A stretch of DNA of 64,000 bases from RUG14199 sp964629225. GTDB lineage: Bacteria; Bacillota; Clostridia; Oscillospirales; CAG-272. The translations under genes and the position numbers were made by a program. Location of the stretch: assembly GCA_964629225.1 (NCBI GenBank), contig CAZVQC010000006.1:1-64000 (forward strand), written 5' to 3'. The notes beneath the pieces were generated by a model. It was not told the origin of the DNA. It worked only from the letters and a program-made list of their open reading frames with translations, and did no database searches. This document shows positions 8,016 to 16,280 of this stretch, in pieces. Position 1 is the stretch's first letter, and each line of letters opens with the position of its first letter.

Positions 8016-8798
8016 GTGAAAGCTATCGAACTTATGAAAGCGGTTGCCGGTGAGGCGTTTGACACCACCGGTACCGTGGATAATTTCAAATACGGAGACA
8101 AGGAGAGGGAGGTATCCCGTGTTGCGGTCTGCTTGACGGCGACTCCCGACGTAATAAGGGAGGCATCAAAATGGGGGGCGGATCTTATCATCACCCATGA
8201 GCCGACCTATTATGAGCACACGGACGAGCCTTTTCCGTCTCCCATAACCGATATGAAGAAGCGCCTTATCGAGGAGTGCGATGTCCCCATATGCCGCTTT
8301 CACGACCATATGCACTTCGGTCGGGACGATATGATAGCACTGGGCTTCATCGAGTCCATGGAATGGGGTGACAAGGGCGATTTTGACGGAGTCAGCGCTT
8401 TCGTTCTGAAAGAGAAGGTCGATCCTTTGACACTTGCCAAAGATATTGAGGAAAAACTTGGGATAAAGCACGTTCGCATCGTGGGAAGTACCGACGGAGA
8501 GGTGGAAAAGATAGGGCTGTTTCTCGGTCACCGAGGAGGCGACTGGTGGGGCGAGTTCAAGCGCCACGAGAAATTTGACCTTGTCATCGCCGGAGAATGG
8601 TGTGAGTGGCACGACGGGGAGATCATCCGGGATGCATCACAGCTCGGCATTCAAATGACCGCTCTTATGTTGGGTCATGCCGCCAGTGAGCGTGACGGAA
8701 TGAAGTATCTTGCAAAGGTGATAAATAGAGACTTCGAAGACAGAGGCATCGCCGCAGAGTATTTTGAATGCGGAGAACTCTTTTCTTACGCAGACTGA
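8016..8798 (+). CDS. Nif3-like dinuclear metal-centre protein
   Basis: A 260-residue member of the Nif3/YbgI/DUF34 family, conserved and widespread but without a settled reaction; possible metal insertase or hydrolase. Metal-binding signatures are DLIITHEPTYYEH near the N-terminus and HDHMHFGRDD (the family has HTNLD at this position); VIAGEWCEWHDGE is near the end. GTG at 8016 has GGAGG 8 bases upstream. An in-frame TTG at 7998 precedes that ribosome site and is less likely. It follows asnA by 30 bp and ends at two tandem terminators. Confidence 0.82.
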   Translation: MKAIELMKAVAGEAFDTTGTVDNFKYGDKEREVSRVAVCLTATPDVIREASKWGADLIITHEPTYYEHTDEPFPSPITDMKKRLIEECDVPICRFHDHMHFGRDDMIALGFIESMEWGDKGDFDGVSAFVLKEKVDPLTLAKDIEEKLGIKHVRIVGSTDGEVEKIGLFLGHRGGDWWGEFKRHEKFDLVIAGEWCEWHDGEIIRDASQLGIQMTALMLGHAASERDGMKYLAKVINRDFEDRGIAAEYFECGELFSYAD

Positions 8799-8810
8799 AA
8801 AAAACGGAAT

Positions 8811-8868
8811 AAAAAGCACGGCGATGCCGTGCTTTTTCAAAAGAAAGCCGCCCGATCGGGCGGCTTTT
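8811..8868. terminator. Two tandem hairpin terminators
   Basis: The first stem, AAAAGCACGGC/GCCGTGCTTTT, is followed by the second, AAAGCCGCCC-GATC-GGGCGGCTTT. Both are flanked by A and T runs, so together they can end the asnA operon and the convergent DUF1846 gene. Confidence 0.85.
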
Positions 8869-8873
8869 GTGAT

Positions 8874-10361
8874 TCAGTTTGCGTGGTAGAGCTTCTTGGT
8901 CTGGTAAAGAGGCTCGTTTGTCAGGTGGATACCGAGTTTTGAAAAAACGTTGGCATCTACCTGGGAGAGTATCACGGAGGAGTGCATTTCGCATCCCTTC
9001 AGTTTTTCAAGCTGGTGGATGGCGCGGTCTGCATTTTCATCGGTGAGAGCACAGATGGAGAGAGCTATCAGTATCTCGTCCGTGTGGAGTCTCGGATTGT
9101 GATTGCCGAGATGATCCACCTTGAGGTGCTGTATGGGGGCTATTATCTCGGGGGATATCAGGTGGATATCGTCGTCGATCTCCGCAAGCTCTTTAAGTGC
9201 GTTGAGAAGCAGAGCGGAAGATGCTCCGAGGAGCTTTGTGGTCTTTCCGGTGATGATTTTTCCGGATGGAAGCTCAAGCGCTGACGCAGGAGCCTCCGTA
9301 GCCTCTGCTTTGTCGAGAGCCGCCTTGACTACGGGACGGTCGTCGGGGGTGATGTTCGCCTGCTTCATGACGATGCGGCACTTGGAGATGACCTCCTCAC
9401 CGACAAGTCCCTTTCGGACATCGCAAAGGGCTCTGTAGTAGCGTCTTATTATCTCATCGTTGGCCGCTTTTCTGCAGGCCTCATCGTCGGTGATGCAGTT
9501 GCCTGCCATGTTGACTCCCATGTCGGTAGGTGACTTGTAGGGGGACTCACCGAGGATCTGCTCAAACATTGCATTGAGAACGGGGAATATCTCCACGTCA
9601 CGGTTGTAGTTGACCGTGGTCTCGCCGTAGGCCTCAAGATGGAAGGGGTCGATCATGTTGATGTCGTTAAGATCTGCGGTGGCGGCTTCATATGCCAAGT
9701 TCACCGGGTGTTTCAAGGGGAGGTTCCAGATCGGGAAGGTCTCGAATTTGGCGTATCCCGCCTTGACTCCCCGCTTGTTCTCATGGTAGATCTGGGAGAG
9801 ACAGGTAGCCATCTTTCCGCTTCCGGGGCCGGGGGCGGTGATGACCACGAGCTTTCTTTCGGTCTCAATGTACTCGTTCTTGCCGTAGCCCTTTTCGCTG
9901 ACCACAAGTTCGATGTCCTCCGGGTAGGACTCTATTATGTAATGGCGGTAGACTTTGACTCCAAGCCCCTCAAGTTTTGTTTGGAACGCCTCTGCAGCCG
10001 CCTGTCCGTTAAAGCAGGTGAGCACGACACTTCCCACGTAGAGACCGACTCCCCTGAAGGCGTCAATAAGTCTCAAAACGTCGGCGTCATAGGTGATACC
10101 AAGGTCTCCCCTTATCTTGTTTTTCTCAATGTCGAAGGCATTGATAACGATGACTATTTCCGCCTCGTCCTTGAGCTGAAGCAACATCTGAAGCTTGCTG
10201 TCGGGCTTGAACCCGGGAAGTACTCTCGATGCATGGAAATCGTCAAAGAGTTTTCCGCCGAATTCAAGGTAGAGCTTTCCTCCGAATCGGTCGATCCTGT
10301 CCCTTATGTGTTTCGATTGCATCGCAAGATATTTGTCATTGTCAAAGCCGTTTTTTACCAT
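8874..10361 (-). CDS. DUF1846 domain-containing protein
   Basis: A 495-residue cytoplasmic protein of the DUF1846 family, typical of Firmicutes, with no established function. It starts MVKNGFDNDKYLAMQSKHI, the standard family N-terminus, at ATG 10361 preceded by GGAGG; an upstream in-frame start at 10394 adds 11 residues before that ribosome site. A P-loop-like TAPGPGSGKMATCLSQIYH lies near residue 185, and the pattern resembles nucleotide-handling enzymes. It has its own promoter (10401-10429) and is convergent with the asnA operon. Confidence 0.9.
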   Translation of the reverse strand: MVKNGFDNDKYLAMQSKHIRDRIDRFGGKLYLEFGGKLFDDFHASRVLPGFKPDSKLQMLLQLKDEAEIVIVINAFDIEKNKIRGDLGITYDADVLRLIDAFRGVGLYVGSVVLTCFNGQAAAEAFQTKLEGLGVKVYRHYIIESYPEDIELVVSEKGYGKNEYIETERKLVVITAPGPGSGKMATCLSQIYHENKRGVKAGYAKFETFPIWNLPLKHPVNLAYEAATADLNDINMIDPFHLEAYGETTVNYNRDVEIFPVLNAMFEQILGESPYKSPTDMGVNMAGNCITDDEACRKAANDEIIRRYYRALCDVRKGLVGEEVISKCRIVMKQANITPDDRPVVKAALDKAEATEAPASALELPSGKIITGKTTKLLGASSALLLNALKELAEIDDDIHLISPEIIAPIQHLKVDHLGNHNPRLHTDEILIALSICALTDENADRAIHQLEKLKGCEMHSSVILSQVDANVFSKLGIHLTNEPLYQTKKLYHAN

Positions 10362-10400
10362 AATTCCTCCAAGACCCTTTTTAATCACATTCACCGCTCA

Positions 10401-10429
10401 ATTATACAATACAATTTTCCCTTTTTCAA
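10401..10429 (-). promoter_or_regulatory. Promoter of the DUF1846 gene
   Basis: On the minus strand: TTGAAA (10429-10424), 17-bp spacer, TATAAT (10406-10401), 40 bp before the chosen start. Confidence 0.8.
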
Positions 10430-10534
10430 CAATCGGAGACGATTTTTTTTGACAAAAGAGGTACAAATTTTTTCAGCCTGCGATGTGCAAAGAGCCGAAA
10501 AATAAAAAACGCCGTGAATGTTTTCAACCCTCCG

Positions 10535-10563
10535 TTGACTTTTGGTGGCGCTAACGCTATAAT
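10535..10563 (+). promoter_or_regulatory. Promoter of the MATE-GH3 operon
   Basis: TTGACT (10535-10540), 17-bp spacer, TATAAT (10558-10563). The transcription start near 10570 leaves a leader of about 38 nt. It is divergent from the DUF1846 promoter. Confidence 0.82.
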
Positions 10564-10607
10564 GGAATGACACACTAACGCTCAAGCGGTATCAGAGGCG
10601 ATTAAAT

Positions 10608-12011
10608 TTGTTGCAAATAGGAAAAAACAGCAAAAAAACCAAGAGGGATCTGGGATCTTCGGGGATCTGCGAGGGACCTCTTGCTGTCAATATGTTGGTC
10701 TACACGCTGCCGGTCATCGCATCCGGTGTGCTCCAGCTTCTTTTCAATGCGGCGGACTCCATAGTAGTGGGACGTTACGCCGACAGCACCGCCCTTGCGG
10801 CGGTTGGCTCCACCGGGTCACTTGTGTGCCTTATCGTCAACCTCCTCGTGGGGCTTTCGGTGGGTGCAAGCGTGGATATAGCCCACGCATGGGGCGCTCA
10901 TGACGACAGAGGTATCAGCGAATCCGTCCATACGTCTCTTTTGACGGCGTTCATAGGCGGTATTGCGGTCGGCATATTCGGCTTCTTTGCTTCAAGGGGA
11001 TGCCTTGAACTCATGTCGACACCGGCGGATATTATCGACCAGGCAACGCTCTATATGAAGATCTACTTCCTCGGTCTGCCCGCAATGATGGTTTACGATT
11101 TTTCCTCCTCGATACTGAGGAGCACGGGAGATACGAAGCATCCGCTGATATTCCTCCTTGCGGGCGGTGTTATCAACGTGGTGCTCAATCTTGTTTCCGT
11201 CATAGTGTTCGGAATGGGAGTGGCGGGAGTCGCCATAGCGACGGTGGTGTCTCAGATCATCTCCGCAGTGCTCTCCATCATCCATCTGATGAAGGTGGAC
11301 GGTCCCCACAGATTCAGTTTTTCAAAGCTCAAGATATCAAAAAACAGACTGAAAAAGCTCCTCGTAGTCGGCATACCGGCAGGACTTCAGGGGACGGTCT
11401 TCTCAATATCCAATGTGGTTATCCAGTCCTCCATCAATTCCTTCGATTCCGTCTGCGTCACCGGAAGCAGTGCGGGAAATAACATCGAGGGCTTCATCTA
11501 CATTGCCATGAACGCCTTTTACCACACCGCTCTCACTTTCGTAGGTCAGCACGTGGGAGCCGGGAAGACCAAGAGGTTGAAGAAGGTAGTCTACCTTTGT
11601 CTTGCCTATGTTACCGCCACCGGCGTGATACTCGGACTTCTCGCCTTTGTTTTCAAGATCCCGCTTCTTGAGATCTACATTCCGAACGATCCGGCGGCGG
11701 TGGTCCATGGAGTCCGCCGTATGACGGTCATATGCACCACTTACTTTTTGTGCGGACTGATGGATACCATGACCGGATGCCTGAGAGGGCTTGGCTCATC
11801 GGTCAGCCCCGCCGTGATAACCATGGTGGGAGCCTGCGGCATTCGGATACTTTGGATAATGACGGTATTTCAAATGTGGCACACCGAGACGGTGCTCTAC
11901 ATATCCTATCCGGTCTCATGGCTCCTTACCTTTGCGGCGGAGTTTGTCGCATATCTTATCGTCAAAAAGAAGCTTTTCAAAAAACTTTCGGCAATGCCCG
12001 ACCACAGATAA
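10608..12011 (+). CDS. MATE-family efflux transporter
   Basis: A 467-residue integral membrane protein with about 12 hydrophobic segments. The first half begins MLVYTLPVIASGVLQLLFNA and NAADSIVVGRY, typical of the MatE family (NorM/DinF-like cation-coupled exporters); the repeat starts again near GIPAGLQGTVFSISNVVIQ. The substrate cannot be read from sequence. Translation probably starts at TTG 10608, ten bases after AGAGGCG; no ATG fits ahead of the first helix. The glycosidase gene follows after 25 bp, so the pair is likely one transcript. Confidence 0.9.
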   Translation: MLQIGKNSKKTKRDLGSSGICEGPLAVNMLVYTLPVIASGVLQLLFNAADSIVVGRYADSTALAAVGSTGSLVCLIVNLLVGLSVGASVDIAHAWGAHDDRGISESVHTSLLTAFIGGIAVGIFGFFASRGCLELMSTPADIIDQATLYMKIYFLGLPAMMVYDFSSSILRSTGDTKHPLIFLLAGGVINVVLNLVSVIVFGMGVAGVAIATVVSQIISAVLSIIHLMKVDGPHRFSFSKLKISKNRLKKLLVVGIPAGLQGTVFSISNVVIQSSINSFDSVCVTGSSAGNNIEGFIYIAMNAFYHTALTFVGQHVGAGKTKRLKKVVYLCLAYVTATGVILGLLAFVFKIPLLEIYIPNDPAAVVHGVRRMTVICTTYFLCGLMDTMTGCLRGLGSSVSPAVITMVGACGIRILWIMTVFQMWHTETVLYISYPVSWLLTFAAEFVAYLIVKKKLFKKLSAMPDHR

Positions 12012-12036
12012 CATCAAAAGAAAGGTACTCACCGAT

Positions 12037-14157
12037 ATGAAGAACATTTTCAAGACAGCACCTTACGAAGAAAAAGCCAAGGCACTGCTCTCGCAGATGA
12101 CTCTCGAAGAGAAGATAGGTCAGCTCGTCCTCTACGGTTCAATGAGCAAATTGAATCTTGACGACATGAGGGCGGGTAAGATCGGAGCACTGCTCAATGT
12201 GCCGGACGTGGCAACGGCAAACAGAATGCAAAAGATAGCCTTCGAGGAGACGAGGCTCCATATTCCTCTTCTCATCGGTCACGACGTAGTTCACGGAGAC
12301 AGGACTCTGTTTCCCGCCCCCCTTGCGGGAAGCGCATCCTTCGACCTTGAAAGGATCGAGAACGCCGAGGCTGTGGCGGCTGAGGAAGCCTACCATGAGG
12401 GCATAAACTGGATCTACTCTCCCATGATAGATATCGCCCGTGATCCCCGTTGGGGAAGGATAGCCGAGGGAGCCGGAGAGGACAAGTTCTACGGTTCGAA
12501 GGTCGCCGCCGCAAGAGTAAGGGGATTCCAGAGAGTGAACCCGGAGACGGGATATCCCTTCACTGCCGCATGCTTCAAGCATTATTGCGGCTACGGTCTC
12601 AGCGAAGCGGGACGTGATTACGAGGCCTGCGACATCGGTGAGAGGACTCTCTACGGCGAGTATCTGCCGGTCTACAGGGCGGCTCTTGAGGCGGGCTCGA
12701 TGTCTTGCATGAGTTCCTTCAATACTTTGAACGGCGTTCCCGTCACCGGAAGTCGGTACTATCTCACCGAGCTTCTTCGTGACAAATGGGGCTTTGAGGG
12801 CTTCGTGGTGTCCGACTGGGAGTCGGTGATGGAGCTGATCTACCACAGAGTTGCCGCAAATGATGGAGAAAGCGCCCGTCTTGCCCTCACCGCAGGGTGC
12901 GATATGGACATGCATTCCGGTGTCTACGATAAGAATCTTTTGGCACTTGCGGAAAAAGATGAGGAACTGGTTTCTGCCATTGAGAAATCTGCATTCAGGG
13001 TGCTCTGTGTCAAGTTTGCTTTGGGTCTCTTCGAGGATCCTTACCGTGATGAAGACAATATGAAGTACTTCTTGACGGAGAAGGCCCGTGCCGCATCCCG
13101 TGACATGGAGGTCAACTGCGCAGTGCTCCTTAAGAACCGTGACGGAGTCCTCCCCATCAAGAGAGACGGAAAAAAGTGGCTTTTGACCGGCCCTCTTGCA
13201 GATGCGAAATTTGAAAACATGGGTCTTTGGGGCGGCAGAGGCGATCCTGCCACCGTCGTTACCGTGAAGGAAGCACTTGAGGCGGAAGAGGGCATCACCG
13301 TTGAATACCTCAAGGGCTGTGAATGTGAAGGAAACGACCGCTCCGGTATGAAGGCTGCCGGAAGGATAGCGGCCTCTTGTGACGGTATCATCTACGTTTG
13401 CGGCGAGCCCTGCCAGTGGGCAGGAGAGGGCGGCGGCAGAGTGGATATCTCCCTCGGCTCACCTCAAAGCGACTACCTTAAGATGCTCTCGTCCTTCAAG
13501 AAGCCTCTTGTTACCGTAGTTCTTTCCGCCCGTCCTTTGGTCATTGAAGACGTGGACGAAGCATCCGATGCGGTGCTCTTCGGTTGGAACGGCGGTGTTG
13601 AGATGGGCAACGGCATCAAGACACTTCTCATGGGGGATGAATCTCCTTCGGGAAGACTTCCCGTTACATTCCCCCGTCACACGGGTCAGATACCTCTTTA
13701 CTATGCCAACCTTTCCGGGGGAAGACCCCGTTGGAAGCATCCCAGACGTTACCGTGACTGCGAATCGTCCCCCCTCTACCCCTTCGGATACGGTCTTACT
13801 TACAGCACTGTAGAGTACGGAAACGTGGTGATCGAGAAGAACGAGATCGGGGAGGATGAAGAACTGAAGGCCTCCGTCACCGTTAAGAATACCGGAGACG
13901 TTGCCGTCAAGGAGGTAGTACAAGCCTACTTCAGAGACGTGGTATCGAGTATTGCGACTCCCGAAAAGCGGCTTTGCGGATTTGAAAAGGTGTCCCTTGC
14001 CCCCGGCGAGGAAAAGAACGTTACGTTCACCTTTGACCCCGGCGCATTCTCCTTCATCGGAGAAAAGACGGAGCCGGTCACCGAAAAGGGAGACTTCATC
14101 TTGTTCATAGGAGAGAATTCTCAAACGGAGAACAAAGCGGACTTCAAGATAGTTTGA
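12037..14157 (+). CDS. Glycoside hydrolase family 3 beta-glucosidase
   Basis: A 706-residue GH3 enzyme without a signal peptide, so it probably acts in the cytoplasm on imported oligosaccharides. The N-terminal barrel has LIGHDVVHGDRTLFPAPLA, ACFKHYCGYG (the KH pair) and GFVVSDWESV, in which Asp is the catalytic nucleophile. The alpha/beta sandwich and a fibronectin-III-like C-terminal domain (VTVKNTGDVAVKEVVQAYF) follow, the usual order for bacterial bglX-type enzymes. ATG at 12037 has GAAAGG upstream; longer in-frame starts overlap the MATE gene and extend past the family N-terminus. Specificity (glucoside or xyloside) is not resolvable. Confidence 0.93.
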   Translation: MKNIFKTAPYEEKAKALLSQMTLEEKIGQLVLYGSMSKLNLDDMRAGKIGALLNVPDVATANRMQKIAFEETRLHIPLLIGHDVVHGDRTLFPAPLAGSASFDLERIENAEAVAAEEAYHEGINWIYSPMIDIARDPRWGRIAEGAGEDKFYGSKVAAARVRGFQRVNPETGYPFTAACFKHYCGYGLSEAGRDYEACDIGERTLYGEYLPVYRAALEAGSMSCMSSFNTLNGVPVTGSRYYLTELLRDKWGFEGFVVSDWESVMELIYHRVAANDGESARLALTAGCDMDMHSGVYDKNLLALAEKDEELVSAIEKSAFRVLCVKFALGLFEDPYRDEDNMKYFLTEKARAASRDMEVNCAVLLKNRDGVLPIKRDGKKWLLTGPLADAKFENMGLWGGRGDPATVVTVKEALEAEEGITVEYLKGCECEGNDRSGMKAAGRIAASCDGIIYVCGEPCQWAGEGGGRVDISLGSPQSDYLKMLSSFKKPLVTVVLSARPLVIEDVDEASDAVLFGWNGGVEMGNGIKTLLMGDESPSGRLPVTFPRHTGQIPLYYANLSGGRPRWKHPRRYRDCESSPLYPFGYGLTYSTVEYGNVVIEKNEIGEDEELKASVTVKNTGDVAVKEVVQAYFRDVVSSIATPEKRLCGFEKVSLAPGEEKNVTFTFDPGAFSFIGEKTEPVTEKGDFILFIGENSQTENKADFKIV

Positions 14158-14467
14158 TAAGATTAGCCCCCGAAGCGAATGCTTCGGGGGCTAATCCTTT
14201 CCGCAGAGCCAAAGGACGTCAGAGCGAGAGAGGCGAAGTTATTTTTTGTGAAAGACGACCGTCGGCGTAGTAGCCTACGGTAGGGAAGGCTTTCGCAAAA
14301 GCGGCCGAAAAACAATGAAAAAGACTTGAGATCGTGATCCAAGTCTCAATGCTTTTGCCGATCTCAAACGGTTTTGACAGATCGGTGCTGACTTGATGCT
14401 TTCAGCCGCGCAAAGAACGAGCCTGTCATCGCTTTGAGCCCCCGAAGCGAATGCTTCGGGGGCTATC
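14158..14467. repeat. 310-bp intergenic region bracketed by a repeated palindrome
   Basis: The same 28-nt palindrome (12-bp arms AGCCCCCGAAGC, loop GAAT) occurs at 14165-14192 and 14437-14464. The first can terminate the GH3 gene and the second the recombinase gene from the other strand. The 244 bp between holds no credible gene; it has a small GAGACTTG-type hairpin and short inverted repeats. Confidence 0.75.
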
Positions 14468-15514
14468 TTATTCTGTATCTTCGTTTTGGAGGGAGGTTGC
14501 TTTCACTCCTGCGGTGGAGCGCTCCTTTGCGAGAGGGTTTTTAGCCATCGCCTTCCGCATTCCTTCGTCGCTTACGTGCGTGTAGATCTGGGTGGTGGTC
14601 AATTGTTCGTGTCCCAAAATGTCCTTCAGCACCCTAATGTCCACCTCTCCGGTCCGGTACATCAGTGTTGCCGCTGTGTGGCGCAGTTTGTGGGTGGAGT
14701 AGCCCTTGGCACGAAGGCCGGACTCGTCAAGGTATTTTTTGACTGTGTACTGTACCGTTTTCGGAGAGATACGCTTGCCTTGGTTGCTGATGAAAAGAGG
14801 CTTTGCGGGATCCTTGCATTTGGCGAGATATTCCCGTCTTTCCGGCAAATAGGCGGTTATTGCCGCCTTGCAGGCATCGTTCAGATAGATGAGCCTTTCT
14901 TTGTTGCCCTTTCCCAGTATCCGCATTTCGGTAATGTCCGGATCGATGTCTCTTTCACTGATGCCGCAGAGCTCGGAGAGACGGATGCCGCAGTTGAGAA
15001 AAAGAGTCAGCATGCAATAGTCACGGTTTCTCGTCTTGCTGGCAACGTCCCTGTCCACCGCCGCAAGAAGAGCGGTGCTTTCATCGACCGTGAGGAATTT
15101 CGGGAGGCTCTTTTTGTATTTCGGGGTCTCGATATCGACGGCGGGACTCTTTTCAAGTTTGTGGACCTTGTTGACGTAGTACCGGTAGAAGGCTTTTATG
15201 GATGAGAGTTTTCTGCTTCTGGTGCGCTCGTTATTGCATCTGGCATCCATTGAGTAGCTGAGATACTCGGTTATCTGCGACGGCTTCACCCTTTCGAAAA
15301 GTTCAAGGTTGACGTCCTTTATCGAGGTCTCGGCAAGAGTATCCTCGGTGGGGTCAAGTCCTGCCTCGGTAAGGCAGAGATATTTTGTAAAAAGCCTCAG
15401 ATCCGTCAGATACTCCTCCACGGTTTTGGCAGAGCATCCTTGGATGGCACGCTTGTAATTTGCAAATTCCCGAATGCAGTCGGGAAACTCGTCAATGTTG
15501 ATGTGGTAAGGCAC
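14468..15514 (-). CDS. Tyrosine recombinase, XerC/XerD-like
   Basis: A 348-residue site-specific recombinase. An N-terminal SAM-like core-binding domain spans about 1-125 (CSAKTVEEYLTDLRLFTKYL). The catalytic domain shows the Arg of LFLNCGIRLSELCG, a Lys in the ILGKGNKERL hairpin, HKLRHTAATLM, ILGHEQLTTTQIYTHV with His and the nucleophilic Tyr. The size is near XerC/D or XerA, and no phage genes are beside it, so a chromosomal dimer-resolution or housekeeping role is more likely than an integrase. It starts at GTG 15514 after GGGGGTG. tRNA-Leu lies 0.3 kb upstream. Confidence 0.88.
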   Translation of the reverse strand: MPYHINIDEFPDCIREFANYKRAIQGCSAKTVEEYLTDLRLFTKYLCLTEAGLDPTEDTLAETSIKDVNLELFERVKPSQITEYLSYSMDARCNNERTRSRKLSSIKAFYRYYVNKVHKLEKSPAVDIETPKYKKSLPKFLTVDESTALLAAVDRDVASKTRNRDYCMLTLFLNCGIRLSELCGISERDIDPDITEMRILGKGNKERLIYLNDACKAAITAYLPERREYLAKCKDPAKPLFISNQGKRISPKTVQYTVKKYLDESGLRAKGYSTHKLRHTAATLMYRTGEVDIRVLKDILGHEQLTTTQIYTHVSDEGMRKAMAKNPLAKERSTAGVKATSLQNEDTE

Positions 15515-15788
15515 GCTATCACCCCCGTACTGGCTATTTTAGCACGTTTTATGCGGTTCGTCAAGACAGCTCCTCCTTCGAAGAGGCGGGATAAAAAGAG
15601 GCGGAAGGCAGGTCTTTGGCTGTTTCGGTGGCCTTGCCTAACGGAGATATGAAAGGATGCAGGCGACGGTGACGTTCCGATCTCACTTGCGGCGACGGAT
15701 GAGTTTCAGCCGTTCGCCGAAGGCGTGTCCGGAGGAAACTCAGCCATCGCACCCGGTGCGCATCATGCTTTTTGGGGAAATACTACTT
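15515..15788. other. Intergenic region, no gene seen
   Basis: It separates the recombinase start from the tRNA-Leu terminator. It holds short G+C-rich inverted segments (for example around 15690-15760) but no convincing coding sequence, and the leftward promoter of the recombinase gene was not resolved. Confidence 0.5.
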
Positions 15789-15819
15789 AAAAAAAGCACC
15801 GACACGATCGGTGCTTTTT
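15789..15819 (-). terminator. Terminator of tRNA-Leu
   Basis: Stem AAAAGCACCGA/TCGGTGCTTTT with a 5-nt loop, immediately 3' of the tRNA on the minus strand and flanked by a T-run in that direction. Confidence 0.85.
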
Positions 15820-15821
15820 GG

Positions 15822-15903
15822 TGCGGACGAAGGGATTTGAACCCTAACACCGAAAGGTACCGGATCCTAAATCCGGCGCGTCTGCCAGTTCCGCCACGTC
15901 CGC
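15822..15903 (-). tRNA. tRNA-Leu (anticodon UAG)
   Basis: An 82-nt cloverleaf with acceptor GCGGACG/CGTCCGC, anticodon stem CCGGA/TCCGG enclosing loop TTTAGGA (anticodon TAG), a long class II variable arm (TACCTTTCGGTGTTA) and T-arm GGGTTTGAACCC. Discriminator is A. CCA is not encoded. Confidence 0.95.
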
Positions 15904-16052
15904 ATACCTTGTTATGGTAGCACAGCGGAGGCGTTTTGTCAAGATGCAAGGAGCGATTTTTACGCCTTGTCGGGGAAAGCGTGGGAGAGTTGGTAGAGAT
16001 CGATTTGAAGCGTGTTTGCACGAAAAGGCAAGTTCGGGGTGTGTCAAGATGA

Positions 16053-16145
16053 AAGTGATATTGCGTTTTACGCAGTGATGAATGATGCAAGATGCGGCGC
16101 TGCGGCGGCATTGCGGTCACTTTTCGCTCTGCGAAAAGCCGCATT
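16053..16145 (+). repeat. Intergenic repeat family B, copy 2
   Basis: Ninety-three bp matching 3501-3594 on the opposite strand, including AAGTGATATT at one end, the TTTTCGCT..GCGAAAA hairpin and CCGCATT at the other. The rest of 15904-16280 carries another palindromic block (CCTCCGTCA ... GCCACCTCCCC near 16170-16230) and no credible gene. Confidence 0.75.
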
Positions 16146-16280
16146 GATAAGAGGACATATCCCTCCGTCATCGGGCTTCAACCGATGCCACCTCCCCTTA
16201 GGCAGAGGAGGCTTCGGTGAGGGATCGTTTTCTTGTCAATAGTGGGAAAGTGGGTGCGGCGGTACCGAGTCCACAATCGG

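Noticed and set aside
14468..15903. Integrative element made of a tyrosine recombinase beside tRNA-Leu
   Set aside because: No phage or conjugation genes, no repeat of the tRNA 3' end was seen near the recombinase, and the protein is of Xer-like size.
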